Source of the DNA: CAVPDG01 sp963702535
GTDB lineage: Bacteria; Chloroflexota; Anaerolineae; Anaerolineales; UBA4823
Assembly: GCA_963702535.1 (NCBI GenBank)
Contig: CAVPDG010000012.1
Location: 73,184-137,183 of the forward strand
Direction: 5' to 3'
Length of the DNA: 64,000 nucleotides
Under the pieces are notes generated by a model, which saw only the letters and a list, made by a program, of their open reading frames with translations, did no database searches and was not told where the DNA came from. Positions 1-9,915 of this stretch are shown piece by piece (within the stretch, counting starts at the first letter, position 1; each line of letters opens with the position of its first letter). A program made the position numbers and the translations under genes.

Positions 1-2568
1 CCCGAGACCAATACAAGCTCACCCTCTACTGGTTGGCCCATGGCAGGCGCTAATCCCCAACGCACGTCCTGGACACCGGACGAGGTGGGTGGCAACTTAC
101 GCGTCGAATGGTTCCGCCCCATTGAGGCTTACATCCCGCAGAACGCTCAGCTCATTGCCGGTTACGGAATGATCTATGTTTCGACTGCCCGTGGACTCTA
201 TGCGCTCAATGCAGCCAATGGAAATCTTGTCTGGCGCTACGATACCGAGTTGCCACTGGGAAATTCTCCTACACTCGCAAACGGGGTTGTTTATGTCGGC
301 GGGCACGATCGTAAGATGCACGCCCTCGACGCAACAACAGGCGCCCACCTCTGGGAATTTGCGGAAGCCAAATCTGGCTATGATACCAATCCACTGGTCG
401 TCAACGGTCGTGTTTTTGCCGGTAACCGGGATGGATATATGTACGCGATGGGAGCTCACGGGACTGCCAATCAAGGCAGACTGCTCTGGAAATATAAAAC
501 CGGCGGACCTATCCACCTCTCTGCCGCATATAAAGATGGCGTGATCTATTTTGCTGCGAACGATAACTTCGCTTACGCCTTACGCGCGGATAGCGGCGCG
601 CTTGTATGGAAATCTCAAAAGATGCCTGGCGATGGCTACCACTCCTACTGGCCGGTTATCTACCAGGATAAGGTCATCTTTGCCGCTGCCCTGAGTTACC
701 GCATTGGGCGCAACCCCGGTGGAGATAGCGAACCTCGCCTGGATGAACTGGAAGATATTTTCCCTGGCGAGGCCTGGGGATCTTACCTGAGCCCCAACCT
801 GCAAGCGCAGAGCTGGAGCAACGGGTACCCCACCATCGACGCATCCAAAATCACCGAATACCTTGAGAACAACCCCAACGCCGACGCTCACAAGCACAAA
901 CCGTGGCGCCGAAACGTCATCGTTCTGAACACAAACAACGGCTCTGAGTATACCTTCGACTCAGACAACGACGGGTATGGTGAATACGCCCCAGTGTCAC
1001 ACTGGGGAACCAACAGCGGCAACCGCTATCCCCCCATCATCGGCCAGGATGGACTTCTCTATATCAACAATTTGTACATCAAGACAACCGATCCGCAGGG
1101 GCGTATCATGGGCTGGCGTCTCGGAACCAAATATTTCAGCCTTACGAATAACCAGGGTGCAATGGCAGAGCCTGAGGCGATCTCCGCCGGCGGTAATAAG
1201 ATCTACCGCAGCCTTTGCTGCGATCGCGTGGGGGATTTCTTTGATATTCGTGCGGGTCAGGGCACCTATACCACGCTCTGGTCTTACAACCTGGCAGATT
1301 TAACCCCCGGTTATGACGAGACCTGGACGATCCTGCCCGGCTGGCCCCGGTTACAGGGCTGGTATAAGGGGAATACGGGCAGCATCAACGGCATATACCA
1401 CAACCATGGCGATCAGAACCCCATCATTCCTTATAATGGCAGGCTTTACATTCACCGCAGCAATGCCATCATCGCTTTTGGTCCTGGCTCGTCACTGGGC
1501 AAGATACCCTTGCTACGCATCCAGAACACCGCCGACGCGCTCCAAACCCCGACCGTCGATGAGCTCAAAGGGCGCTTGGAAGTTGAGGTACAAAAGATCA
1601 TCGATGCGGGTCATCTGCGCCCAGGTTATCTCAATAATGGACAATTTATGTACGGCGAGCTTGCCGATTATTTCCTAAACCCTGGAGATACGCTATATAC
1701 CTTGTCGATCGCTTACCCGTATCTATCTCCTGCCCTCCAAGATCGCACTCGCACCTATTTACGCACTGAGTTCGCCAGCTACTTTGACCCAGTGATGTAC
1801 GCAAGTATGGGCTGGGCAGAAGGCGCTGCTCGTGAAGCCATGCCTCTACCGCCCGAGGTACAGGCGTCATTGAGTGATTTTCCGAAACGAGAGATGGTCG
1901 GCGGTTTTTCTTGGTATTACCCCCAGCATAACTTCTACGCCATGTGGAAGTATGCTCAGATCTTCCCCCAGGACGCGGCGCGCATCTATGAGTTGGCGAA
2001 AAACAAGCTCCAGGTTCCGCTACCCTCTACGCCCATTCCGGATTACTACTCCCAACGACCTTTTGAAGTGAATGCTTACTATGCTGGTTATACCGGCTTT
2101 CTCCGTCTTCAGGAAATGGCCGGTAAGACCGTGGAAGACAGCCAGCTACGTACGAGCGTTATCAACGAGCTCAGCCGCATCTCGATCCTCAGGGCGACCA
2201 CCTTTAATAAAGATACGCCCTATATCACCAACCAATACCACTGGCGCTCTTTGAATATCGCCCGCAATTTCATCTACATGACTCCGGAACTTGGCGATTA
2301 TCTCTATCGCAATGCTTACGCCAGAGTTCAGGGAGCAATCGATGAATATGAGTATGTTGCCCCCTACTGGTTTGTCACCCGTTATAAATCGATGATGAAT
2401 GAAGGGGTTGTCTCGCCTCTTTATAACTCACCGGCTATGTTTCAAGCGAAAGCCTTTATCATGAAAGAAACCCGGGCTGAGCTGACCAAATACCTGGACG
2501 CGCCTGCATTCGAGCGTGGAGACTTGTTCTATATCCAAAACCTGGTCGCAGCGATCGAAGCGCCCTAA
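1..2568 (+). CDS. PQQ-type beta-propeller repeat protein, 5' end beyond window
   Basis: The reading frame is open from base 1 (the first ATG is base 40, and in-frame codons precede it), so the true start lies to the left. The N-terminal part has repeated blades of the PQQ/BamB type: runs such as LYALNAANGNLVWRY and MHALDATTGAHLWEF at about residues 45-190 (counted from base 40) show the pattern A-L-D-A-x-T-G-x-x-x-W. The last 350 residues have no such repeats and look mainly helical, rich in Tyr and Trp; I do not recognise this part. The family is generally extracytoplasmic, but the signal peptide would be outside the window. The gene converges on the BNR protein, with only 8 bases between the stop codons and no terminator hairpin. 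Propeller assignment is firm; biological role unknown. Confidence 0.75.
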   Translation, partial: PETNTSSPSTGWPMAGANPQRTSWTPDEVGGNLRVEWFRPIEAYIPQNAQLIAGYGMIYVSTARGLYALNAANGNLVWRYDTELPLGNSPTLANGVVYVGGHDRKMHALDATTGAHLWEFAEAKSGYDTNPLVVNGRVFAGNRDGYMYAMGAHGTANQGRLLWKYKTGGPIHLSAAYKDGVIYFAANDNFAYALRADSGALVWKSQKMPGDGYHSYWPVIYQDKVIFAAALSYRIGRNPGGDSEPRLDELEDIFPGEAWGSYLSPNLQAQSWSNGYPTIDASKITEYLENNPNADAHKHKPWRRNVIVLNTNNGSEYTFDSDNDGYGEYAPVSHWGTNSGNRYPPIIGQDGLLYINNLYIKTTDPQGRIMGWRLGTKYFSLTNNQGAMAEPEAISAGGNKIYRSLCCDRVGDFFDIRAGQGTYTTLWSYNLADLTPGYDETWTILPGWPRLQGWYKGNTGSINGIYHNHGDQNPIIPYNGRLYIHRSNAIIAFGPGSSLGKIPLLRIQNTADALQTPTVDELKGRLEVEVQKIIDAGHLRPGYLNNGQFMYGELADYFLNPGDTLYTLSIAYPYLSPALQDRTRTYLRTEFASYFDPVMYASMGWAEGAAREAMPLPPEVQASLSDFPKREMVGGFSWYYPQHNFYAMWKYAQIFPQDAARIYELAKNKLQVPLPSTPIPDYYSQRPFEVNAYYAGYTGFLRLQEMAGKTVEDSQLRTSVINELSRISILRATTFNKDTPYITNQYHWRSLNIARNFIYMTPELGDYLYRNAYARVQGAIDEYEYVAPYWFVTRYKSMMNEGVVSPLYNSPAMFQAKAFIMKETRAELTKYLDAPAFERGDLFYIQNLVAAIEAP

Positions 2569-2576
2569 AAGCACTG

Positions 2577-5284
2577 CTATCGCTTACCGGCAGAGCGCCT
2601 GACCACAATCAGAGCTAGCCCTGCAGCCAGCCCAACAACCAGCAACGCCAGTACACCACCCACCAGCGGACCGGATAACCTGCTATTTGCAGTGACCGGT
2701 CCGCTTTGTGCTGTTGGTGCGATCTCCGTTGCTGCCGCTGGCGCTTCAACAGGAGTGGTTTCTAAGGACTGGCTGATAGGCTCGCTGGTGATGATAGTTA
2801 TGGGCGTCTCCTGTGGGGTAGGTGGCGGAGGAGCAACGGTAACTACATCGTCTACAGTCGGTGTTTCTTGAGCGGGGACGACCTGGACGCTCTGGCGACC
2901 GGAGAATTGAAGGCTCTCTTCCACCAAAGTATCCGAAAGGTCATCCGTAGCAAAGACAACGAGCAATCGCCCATCTGAGGAAGTGTTCGCGCTCAGAGAA
3001 GTCACTTGAATCGCATCGGCTTCACCCAGCTCTAAAACGGGTTGCTCATTCCAGTCCTCGTTCTCCCACGTCCAGTGCCTGATGAACACCTTGCCGTTTA
3101 CATCTGAGACAGCTTCCAACAGATTCAATCTTCCCAATGCGTCCTTTGTCACGCTGGAGGACCCGGTTTCTCCCCAAAACGAGTGAGATTAACAGCCTGA
3201 TCCCAGTTTGCGCCATCGTCCATCGATATCTGGTCCCACAGGCTATTGCTTTCCCCGTCTTCGCTCAACCACATGCGATGAATGCTGTTCTGTCCATCGA
3301 TGGCGATTGTCGCCCATGCGATGGGCTGGTCCGCAACCAGCTCTGCTTCCGTCCAGCTCTGTCCCCCGTCAAATGAGCTGGCATAATACAAGGCTACTGC
3401 CCGGTTTCCTCTTCCAAGCACATTTTGCGTCCAGAGCATGTGCAGCATACCATCTTCTGTGATTGCCAGCTTTGGACTGTCCACCATATCCCACCCATTC
3501 TCAGCACCATCAAATACCAATAAGGGATCCGACCAGGTTTCTCCCGCATCTGCCGAGCGGATGGTGTAAATACCACGCCCTTCATTGACCGGGACAGCAT
3601 AAGCCACCACGAGCTCGCCGCTCGGGTCAAGGTTTACAGCAGGAGCACTGCCGCCATCTTGAGCTATCGGCAGGACCTGGGCGGGAACCCACTCAAAGGT
3701 GCTGTTAGCCAGGGCGGCATTTGCCCAGCTATAATATAGCTCACTGGTCAGGTCATCGCGCCACACCACAAACAATCGGTCCTTAGCGTCGATAACGGCT
3801 GAGGGGGCTTCAATATTACCCGACGGTGAATCTAAAACGGCGATCGGGTCAGACCATTTTTGTTCCTCTTCGCGGGCATAGTAGACCTTCCATTTCGATT
3901 CCCCTTTATCATTTTTCTGGAACTGGTTCCAGAGCGCATGAAAACCGCCTCGACTATCGCTCAGAGCGGTGATAGAGCCATCCGCAACATCAGCGGTGAT
4001 CAATGCTTGAGGCCTCGTCCACGCAGAAAGCGGAGGAAACCAGGTCTCCACATCCCCGATTTGGGCAGATGTTGCCCATACATCTCCCCCTCCGGCTTGA
4101 TCACATCCAACAACCGTAATGCGATCGGGTGCGGTCTTCAATACCTGCCTGCAGCGGAAGTCAACTGCCCTGAAATTATCCTCGTCTGTGAAGGTGAACA
4201 ACGTAGACTGAGGCTGAGGCTCACTCCAACGCGCGCCATCCCAGGCGGTGAGATAGGCTTCATCCCGGATGGAGCTCATCAATAACGTCAAACCCTCCTC
4301 ACCCAGAATGAACTGGTTTTCCTGTGGACATCCGACCAGGTTATCAAACATCACCTGGCTCTCCGACCAAGTCTTGCCGCCGTCGGAAGAATACTGGCTG
4401 AGCTGGGTACAATCGAAATCACTCTGGAGCGATGCATTCCAAACCAGAAGTACATTCTGGCCGTCAGGGTTGACTTTGATATGAAATGGTCCCGTGCTCA
4501 CCGTGGTCGCGGTTGGACCATCGATCATGGTAGCTTCACCCCAGGTCTGTCCAGCATCCTCCGATTTAATCAGTAAGACACGCTTTAAAGGCGGATTATC
4601 CCAGCCTACGTATACATCTTGCGCACCGCCAACGTCTGTAACAGCGATATCGATGTTACCCGTCTTTTCAGTCAGTGAACGCATGTATGCAGATGGGTAA
4701 AGGTTTACAGGGTTAGACCAGGAAGCTCCATTGTCGGTAGACTGGCGATAATACACTCCGGCGGGGAAATCGGGTGTATCCAGGTTGCGCACATACGCCA
4801 AATGTAGAACGCCCTGAGAATCCAGCGCCATATCATAGCTGGCAGATGCTGCCCCAATGATTTGCGTCCCCGCCCAGGTGCTGGGAGAGCCCAATCCATC
4901 CCCTCGCGACCAGCCCTGGTACAAGACTCCTTCCTCGTCAATCCAGAGAATCTGGATCCCGCCAGATGCATCCGGGTAAAGGCGAGGTATCTGGTCATCG
5001 AAAACATAGTCAGCAGCTACAGGACTGATCCATCCAGATTCATCTCCGGAGGTATACACCCAGTCTGCGAATTCATCCTTCCAGATCACATGCACCCGAC
5101 CGCTCACATCAACGACAGCAACAGGATCAGACGTAGAGCCGGAGCGAGAGAGGTTCGTGGGCGCCGTCCAGTTGACGCCACTCGATTGTGCAAAGCCGCG
5201 CAGGCTATCGGCCCCGATCAACGCGACCAATATCACTAATATTAAGAACAGGGTTAATCGAAACAAATTATTCCTGCGTGGCAT
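2577..5284 (-). CDS. Membrane-anchored BNR/sialidase-like repeat protein (one frame break)
   Basis: An N-terminal hydrophobic signal (RLTLFLILVILVALIG) is followed by many Asp-box/BNR repeats (S-x-D-x-G-x-x-W, for example SADAGETWSDP, SSFDGGQSWTEA), a Pro/Thr linker and a C-terminal membrane helix (LVGGVLALLVVGLAAGLALI) ending in RRSAGKR. It is therefore probably a cell-surface protein with a sialidase-type propeller. No catalytic Arg triad or FRIP motif is visible, so hydrolase activity is not claimed. The frame breaks near 3150: the upstream part ends GEKPGPPA-stop and a GTGA overlap opens the rest, but reading the other frame through the GGG run gives GSSSVTKDALGRL without interruption, so this is one gene. 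The ATG at 5284 is preferred to the in-frame ATG at 5296 because AAGGA lies upstream of it. It is the last gene of the NusG-headed operon. Confidence 0.7.
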
Positions 5285-5312
5285 ATCCAATTGCATCCTT
5301 TTGGATTGAGTT

Positions 5313-6962
5313 CTAATCGCTCTTGCTTGTCTGCCAGGTCAGATGCTGAAAACCAACACTCAGCGCAGACTTCACCGTTGACGGAGACGAGACGAGCATC
5401 TTCAAGTAGGTGAGCATGGGTCCGGGACGGAATGCCCACTCGCGGAAGGCGCGCTTCTGCCAGTATAACAGGCGCTCGGCGCTCAGCTCGGGGTAATCCA
5501 GCACGGTGCCCTTATCCATATCCACCTGCTCCCAACGCGTCCCGGGGCGGAACCAGCCTTTCTCCACAACTTCGAAGAAGAACGGCGTGCCGGGGTAAGG
5601 CGCTGCCACGTGGAACAAGGCGATATCCAACGGCAATTTTTTAGCGTAGGCTATCGTCTCCTGGATGGTCGTTTCCGTCTCGCCGGGCAGCCCGATGATG
5701 AAGTAGCCCCAGTTCTTGATGCCGGCAGCGTGCGCCCAGCTCAAGGCACGGACAACTTTATCGCGGTAAGCGCCTTTATGCGCATGCTTAAGGATTTCTT
5801 CATTGGCGCTTTCTATTCCCCAGGCGATCATCCAGTTTCCCGCGCGCCCCATGGTTCGCAACATTTCTTCATCCACATAATCGACCCGGCTGTTGCACAA
5901 CCAGCGGATGTTGATCTTCTCCGCAATCATCCGCTCGCACAGCTCCATCACCTGCTCCCGGTTCACCGTGAACAGGTCGGCGTACATGTGGATGTTGTTG
6001 ATCCCCAGCTCCTTCAGCCGCCACAGCTCTTCCATGATCAGCTTCGGCGACCTCACCCGCGCACTGTACTGGTAGCTCACATGCTTGATGCAGTATGTGC
6101 ACCCTGCCGGACAGCCCCGGCTCGTCACAATAAACGTGAACGGCCCCTTGATCAGCGGCTCCCGGTACTTGTCCAGCGGCAGCAGCTCGTGCATCGGCAT
6201 CGGCAGGTCATCCAGATCGGCGATGAACGGCCGCGGCAAGGTCATCTTCACCTCCCCCTTCTCCCGGTAGGCGATCCCCCGGATCCCCGATAGCTCTACA
6301 CTCCCGTCCTCCTTCAGCGACGGCTGGTACCCAGGATCGCACTTCTCCAGCATCCGCACAATCGCCTCTCCTCGCTCCCCCACCTTCCCCTCCAGGTGGT
6401 CGATCAGGTCGCGCAGCGTCAGGTCTGGCTCCCCCACCAAGGCGTAGTCCAGGCTCGGGTACGGGCGCATGCTCTCGCGCGGGATCGGCGTCACGTGCGT
6501 CCCAAACGCGATCGTCTGCGCCCCGCGCGCATGCGCCAGAAAACATCCGTACATGTCGTTCTCCAACGTCGGCGCCGTCATCTGCGTCACGTAGTACTTC
6601 GGCTGCCACCGCTCCAGCTCCACCCGGAACGCTTCCCACCCCATGCGCTCGGCGTTGGCGTCGATCACCTTCACCGTGTACGTCGGGTGCAGCAGCGCCG
6701 CCATCTGCGCCAGGCTCACCTGCGGCCACACCATGTTCTCCCGCGTGCGCCGCCCTACCCGGTGCTGCGTCCGGATCCAGTAGCCCCCATCCGGCGTCGG
6801 CGGGTTCACCAGCAAGACATCCACCGCATCCGCACCGCGCCCTGCCGAAAGCAGCCCCTGCCGCACGATCTCATCCGCATTCGGAAAGTCCGACATGCGC
6901 AGCTTCGCCAGCCGCCGCGTGCCTAAGTTTTCCAGATTGGCTTTCTCTTTATCGTCTGCCAT
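5313..6962 (-). CDS. B12-binding domain radical SAM protein
   Basis: About 549 residues. Residues 45-190 form a cobalamin-binding Rossmann-like domain (VDVLLVNPPTPDGG at the start). Residues 275-480 are a radical SAM domain with the cluster motif CPAGCTYC (C284, C288, C291; CX3CX2C) and a following GYFIIGLPGETETT motif typical of B12-dependent radical SAM enzymes. Such proteins do methylations or carbon-skeleton chemistry on lipids, sugars or natural products; the substrate cannot be read from the sequence. The ATG at 6962 has GAGG 9 bases upstream and is preferred to the TTG at 6977. It lies 15 bases after the glycosyltransferase stop, so the two are probably co-transcribed, which suggests a lipid- or glycan-related substrate. 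Confidence 0.85.
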   Translation of the reverse strand: MADDKEKANLENLGTRRLAKLRMSDFPNADEIVRQGLLSAGRGADAVDVLLVNPPTPDGGYWIRTQHRVGRRTRENMVWPQVSLAQMAALLHPTYTVKVIDANAERMGWEAFRVELERWQPKYYVTQMTAPTLENDMYGCFLAHARGAQTIAFGTHVTPIPRESMRPYPSLDYALVGEPDLTLRDLIDHLEGKVGERGEAIVRMLEKCDPGYQPSLKEDGSVELSGIRGIAYREKGEVKMTLPRPFIADLDDLPMPMHELLPLDKYREPLIKGPFTFIVTSRGCPAGCTYCIKHVSYQYSARVRSPKLIMEELWRLKELGINNIHMYADLFTVNREQVMELCERMIAEKINIRWLCNSRVDYVDEEMLRTMGRAGNWMIAWGIESANEEILKHAHKGAYRDKVVRALSWAHAAGIKNWGYFIIGLPGETETTIQETIAYAKKLPLDIALFHVAAPYPGTPFFFEVVEKGWFRPGTRWEQVDMDKGTVLDYPELSAERLLYWQKRAFREWAFRPGPMLTYLKMLVSSPSTVKSALSVGFQHLTWQTSKSD

Positions 6963-6977
6963 TCGGGTACGCCTCAA

Positions 6978-8174
6978 TCAAACCGCATCCAGATCCTTAC
7001 GAGCCAGCTCATCGCGCTCGCTCAACTCTTTTAATACATGCATCAATACCCAATAGATGATCAATTGTACACCTACCAGGATGAACATCGCGCTGCCGAG
7101 CATGTATAACCACAAGCGCGCCGCATCCCAACCGCTCAAGCCCAGGATAAGGCTGGCAAGCCCTAGCCCAAGACCAGCCACTAATCCCAACAATCCCAGC
7201 CAGCCGAAGTGTGTTTCAAGCGGAGGGTCAAAGATCGGTTTTCCAAATAAGCCCTGACGGATAGGTTCTTTATAAAACAGCGAGACAAGATAATTGAAGG
7301 TTACACCCAGGGCGAAGATGCTGATGCCCGCAACAGCGGAGATCAAAGCCCAATACAGCGCCGCTACGCCGAGAGGACCCAAAGTGGTCACGCCGCTCAG
7401 GCGGGCAATGACCAGTCCTAATCCAACCAGCGCTGCAACCGCCATGCCCCCCAAACCGATCAACCCCAGGATCCTCACCGGGTTGTAGGTCAAGACTGTC
7501 CAGATCATTGACTCGAGGAAGATGCGACCATCCCGCACCACACTCAGTTTTGAGCGACCCAAGCGCTCGCTGTATGGGATGGGCACCTCCTCCATGCGGA
7601 TGCCTTCGTGAATTGCGCGCGTGCTCATCACGGGGGTTAGATTTAGCCCATCCGGCAAGGGGTAGATTTTTTCGAGCACTTCACGCTTGAAGACGCGCAT
7701 CCCACTGGCGCTATCGGTCACATGCTGGCGCCCCACGATCGTCAGCAATGTGGCGAAGAACACGTTGCCAACGCGGCGAGTGAGCGGCATGTGACTTTCT
7801 GCCCCAGCCATCCTTGATCCGATCACCAGGTCACTACCATCCAGCGCTTTGACACACAGCTGCGGAAAATATTCCGGCGGGTAGGTGCCATCTGCATCCA
7901 GGAACCCGATCAGCTCGCCCGAGGCGCGTGCAAAACCCGTCTTCAACGCTCCACCATAACCGCGGTTTTTGGTATGTTGGATCAATCGCACGCCGTCGAT
8001 CGCGCCGGCAATCTCAGCCGTGCGGTCGCGCGAGCCGTCATCGACCACAATGAGCTCGAGCTGATCGACGCCTACCTGTTGCAGAGCCTCTCTCACACCT
8101 AAAACGCGGCGTGATATCTCTTCAATCCCCTTTTCTTCGTTATAAGCCGGTATTACCACAGACAATGTGGTCAT
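6978..8174 (-). CDS. Family 2 glycosyltransferase, polyprenyl-phosphate type, with C-terminal membrane helices
   Basis: The N-terminal GT-A domain begins MTTLSVVIPAYNEEKGIEE and contains the FLDADGTYPPEYF motif (DXD metal site) and SGMRVFKREVLEKIYP, as in dolichyl-phosphate mannosyltransferase-like enzymes (DPM1/GtrB/ArnC group). Residues about 235-395 hold four hydrophobic segments. It probably loads a sugar on polyprenyl phosphate at the inner face of the membrane. The start at 8174 is set by AGGGAGGAC upstream; an ATG-rich longer form from 8204 lacks a ribosome site and would overlap the acetyltransferase stop. Operon partner of the acetyltransferase upstream and the radical SAM enzyme downstream. 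The function class is sure; the sugar donor is not known. Confidence 0.85.
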   Translation of the reverse strand: MTTLSVVIPAYNEEKGIEEISRRVLGVREALQQVGVDQLELIVVDDGSRDRTAEIAGAIDGVRLIQHTKNRGYGGALKTGFARASGELIGFLDADGTYPPEYFPQLCVKALDGSDLVIGSRMAGAESHMPLTRRVGNVFFATLLTIVGRQHVTDSASGMRVFKREVLEKIYPLPDGLNLTPVMSTRAIHEGIRMEEVPIPYSERLGRSKLSVVRDGRIFLESMIWTVLTYNPVRILGLIGLGGMAVAALVGLGLVIARLSGVTTLGPLGVAALYWALISAVAGISIFALGVTFNYLVSLFYKEPIRQGLFGKPIFDPPLETHFGWLGLLGLVAGLGLGLASLILGLSGWDAARLWLYMLGSAMFILVGVQLIIYWVLMHVLKELSERDELARKDLDAV

Positions 8175-8200
8175 CCATGTCCTCCCTTTAATTAACGGAC

Positions 8201-8927
8201 TCAATAGATATGATTAAGACGCTCGGCTGACATCCCAGGTTCGATTGTCTTCAGCACCCGCGCGGGCACTCCGCCGACAACCGTGTGGGCTGGAACATCT
8301 TTCGTTACCACCGCGCCAGCGGCAACAACCGCCCCTTCACCCACCCTGACTCCGTCGGTAATCACTGCCCCTGCTCCGATCCACACATCATCTTCGATGA
8401 CAATACCTTCAGCGGTGATCCCCTGTTCCACGAAGGGACGGTTGGGGTCATCGAATACGTGATTGACGGCAATAATTTGTGAGAAAGGCGAAGTGTAGAC
8501 GCGGTCGCCAATCGTAACCCCGCCCTGGCCGCGGATAACGCAATACTCTCCTACCAGGCTGTCCCGTCCAATTTTGATCTGCGAGTGCGGCATGTTTCGG
8601 AAGTTGTAGACATGCAGAATGGCGCCATGCATCACGATGGTGCCCGCGCCGATATCAATCCCTTGAGGCGTGGCATGCAAGTAGGCGCCTTGATCCAGGT
8701 AGACTCCACTCCCTAAACGGATGTGGTTTGCATATCTGCAGGCGAACGCCGTTCTCAATTGCCGCCCAGCCATCCATATGCAAGATCAAGCGATAGAAGA
8801 TCCCGCGCAGACCGATACCCACCAATGAAGGGATCCATCCGAATAAGAGGAAGAGTAACTGTTCCAGCCAGTAACGCCAGAACCCGGATGCTTGCCGGGA
8901 CAGATAAAGATTGAGTTGTTTTAGCAT
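8201..8927 (-). CDS. Left-handed beta-helix (hexapeptide) O-acetyltransferase, one frame break
   Basis: The C-terminal 180 residues are hexapeptide repeats (IGAGTIVMHGAILHV, IGRDSLVGEYCVI, IEDDVWIGAGAVITDGVRVGEG) ending with the usual DVPAHTVVGGVPARVLK, as in maltose/galactoside O-acetyltransferases and capsule acetyltransferases. The first 60 residues (MLKQLNLYLSRQASGFWRYW, then a hydrophobic helical stretch) are read in another frame. The join is at about 8735, where GVRLQ continues as YANHIRLGSGVYLDQ after a one-base shift. This makes a 240-residue protein of normal family length. It overlaps or abuts the glycosyltransferase and follows the NusG-like gene, so it probably modifies a surface glycan. 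Acceptor unknown. Confidence 0.75.
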
Positions 8928-9015
8928 AGGATATTCGTGAGGATAGGACGAAGCGCATCCATGCTCCGCCCTACCGACATTGGGATACAATGTCGGAAAA
9001 GTGGTGGTCCTGACA

Positions 9016-9057
9016 CAAACCTGATGCTCAGCCTTGCCGGGCGTTACATCAGGTTTG
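9016..9057 (-). terminator. 11-bp perfect inverted repeat after the NusG-like gene
   Basis: CAAACCTGATG (9016-9026) and CATCAGGTTTG (9047-9057) are exact inverse copies around a 20-base loop, beginning 3 bases after the NusG-like stop codon. There is no T run after it on the minus strand, so it may be a pause, processing or conditional termination site rather than a strong intrinsic terminator. Its place, between a NusG paralogue and the genes it may serve, makes an antitermination role possible. Confidence 0.45.
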
Positions 9058-9059
9058 AT

Positions 9060-9524
9060 TTATGCAAGCAGTTCATTGCCAGAGGATGACGACAGGCTCA
9101 GCCCTTCGAGAATGTGGAGCAATCCTCTTACACGCTCATCTTCTGACAGATTCATATCCATGATGGCGTTATAACTTGTATCAATCTCCTTGCTGCTCTC
9201 CGGGAGATTGACGACATACACCGCCTCGACATGCTGGCGCATCGCCCCTAAAAGGTGATCTGGAACGTAGGCGGGTTTAGTTTCGAAGCAGACCAATCCT
9301 TCGGTATGCGGCATCCATTGAAACGTGGACAGGCTGACCTCATCCAAATTAACCCGCACAAAAAGATAACCGGGAAAATACGGCTTTAATTCGAGCTTTC
9401 CGGTCTTTCCATTTTGCTCCAGGCTGCATGGAAAATACGTCTCAAATCCCAACTGCTGCAGCTGTTGCAAAATGACCTGCTCCTTGTGCGGCTTACAACA
9501 CAATACATACCACTGGCTAGTCAA
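9060..9524 (-). CDS. NusG-family (RfaH/UpxY-like) antitermination factor, shortened C-terminal domain
   Basis: Residues 4-100 are a NusG N-terminal domain: WYVLCCKPHKEQVILQQLQQLGFETYFP and KPYFPGYLFVRVNLDEVS are diagnostic. At 154 residues it is shorter than NusG. The usual KOW signature (G-D-x-V-x-V-x-x-G-P-F) is not present, although SYNAIMDMNLSEDERVRGLLHILEG resembles the end of a KOW-type domain. Start is TTG at 9524 with AGGGGG 6 bases upstream; no ATG is available near. It is the first gene of a five-gene operon for glycan and surface-protein functions, the normal position for specialised NusG paralogues that let RNA polymerase pass long operons. It follows a leader of about 210 bases. 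Confidence 0.8.
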   Translation of the reverse strand: MTSQWYVLCCKPHKEQVILQQLQQLGFETYFPCSLEQNGKTGKLELKPYFPGYLFVRVNLDEVSLSTFQWMPHTEGLVCFETKPAYVPDHLLGAMRQHVEAVYVVNLPESSKEIDTSYNAIMDMNLSEDERVRGLLHILEGLSLSSSSGNELLA

Positions 9525-9733
9525 GCGACCCCCTGAAATCCTTTCTCCCCAATAAACAGCGCACGATGCGCCACGCCATCGACCACTAAAGAAAACGCAT
9601 CCAACGGTTAAATGTTACTATTTTTGTCCTATTATTTCTGCGCCTTATGCATTGCCCCGTAGATAAGTGCCGGCGATTAACTGCGTAACGCCGGCGCATT
9701 CCCTGCGCGATGGAGTGTGCTTGAGCCACCAAC
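9525..9733 (-). promoter_or_regulatory. Long 5' leader of the NusG-headed operon with hairpin
   Basis: From the predicted start point near 9733 to the TTG start there are about 210 untranslated bases with no ORF. The leader holds a 7-bp GC stem (GCCGGCG 9669-9675 with CGCCGGC 9689-9695, 13-base loop), extended by a G-T and a G-C pair. Such leaders often carry recruitment elements for RfaH/LoaP-type factors, but I see no known ops element. Confidence 0.4.
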
Positions 9734-9739
9734 GAAATC

Positions 9740-9768
9740 ACTATAGCATTGAGCCATAGTATAGTCAA
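9740..9768 (-). promoter_or_regulatory. Sigma-70 promoter of the NusG-headed operon
   Basis: Read on the minus strand: -35 TTGACT (9763-9768), 17-base spacer, -10 TATAGT (9740-9745). Near-consensus boxes and ideal spacing give confidence. The predicted start point is about 9733. Confidence 0.65.
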
Positions 9769-9915
9769 TATACGTTAAGTACTTATGACGTTTTTGTTAA
9801 CAACTGGTTAATGGCAAGTATAACCGCCTAATTATAACCCTATTTATCGGATTATCGGCACACTTTATTGGATCACTTACAGGCTTGCGGGCTAGAATGT
9901 TACAATCGTAACCAA

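Noticed and set aside
3149..3152. Programmed frameshift in the BNR protein
   Set aside because: No slippery heptamer or downstream structure is seen; a GGG-run indel explains it.
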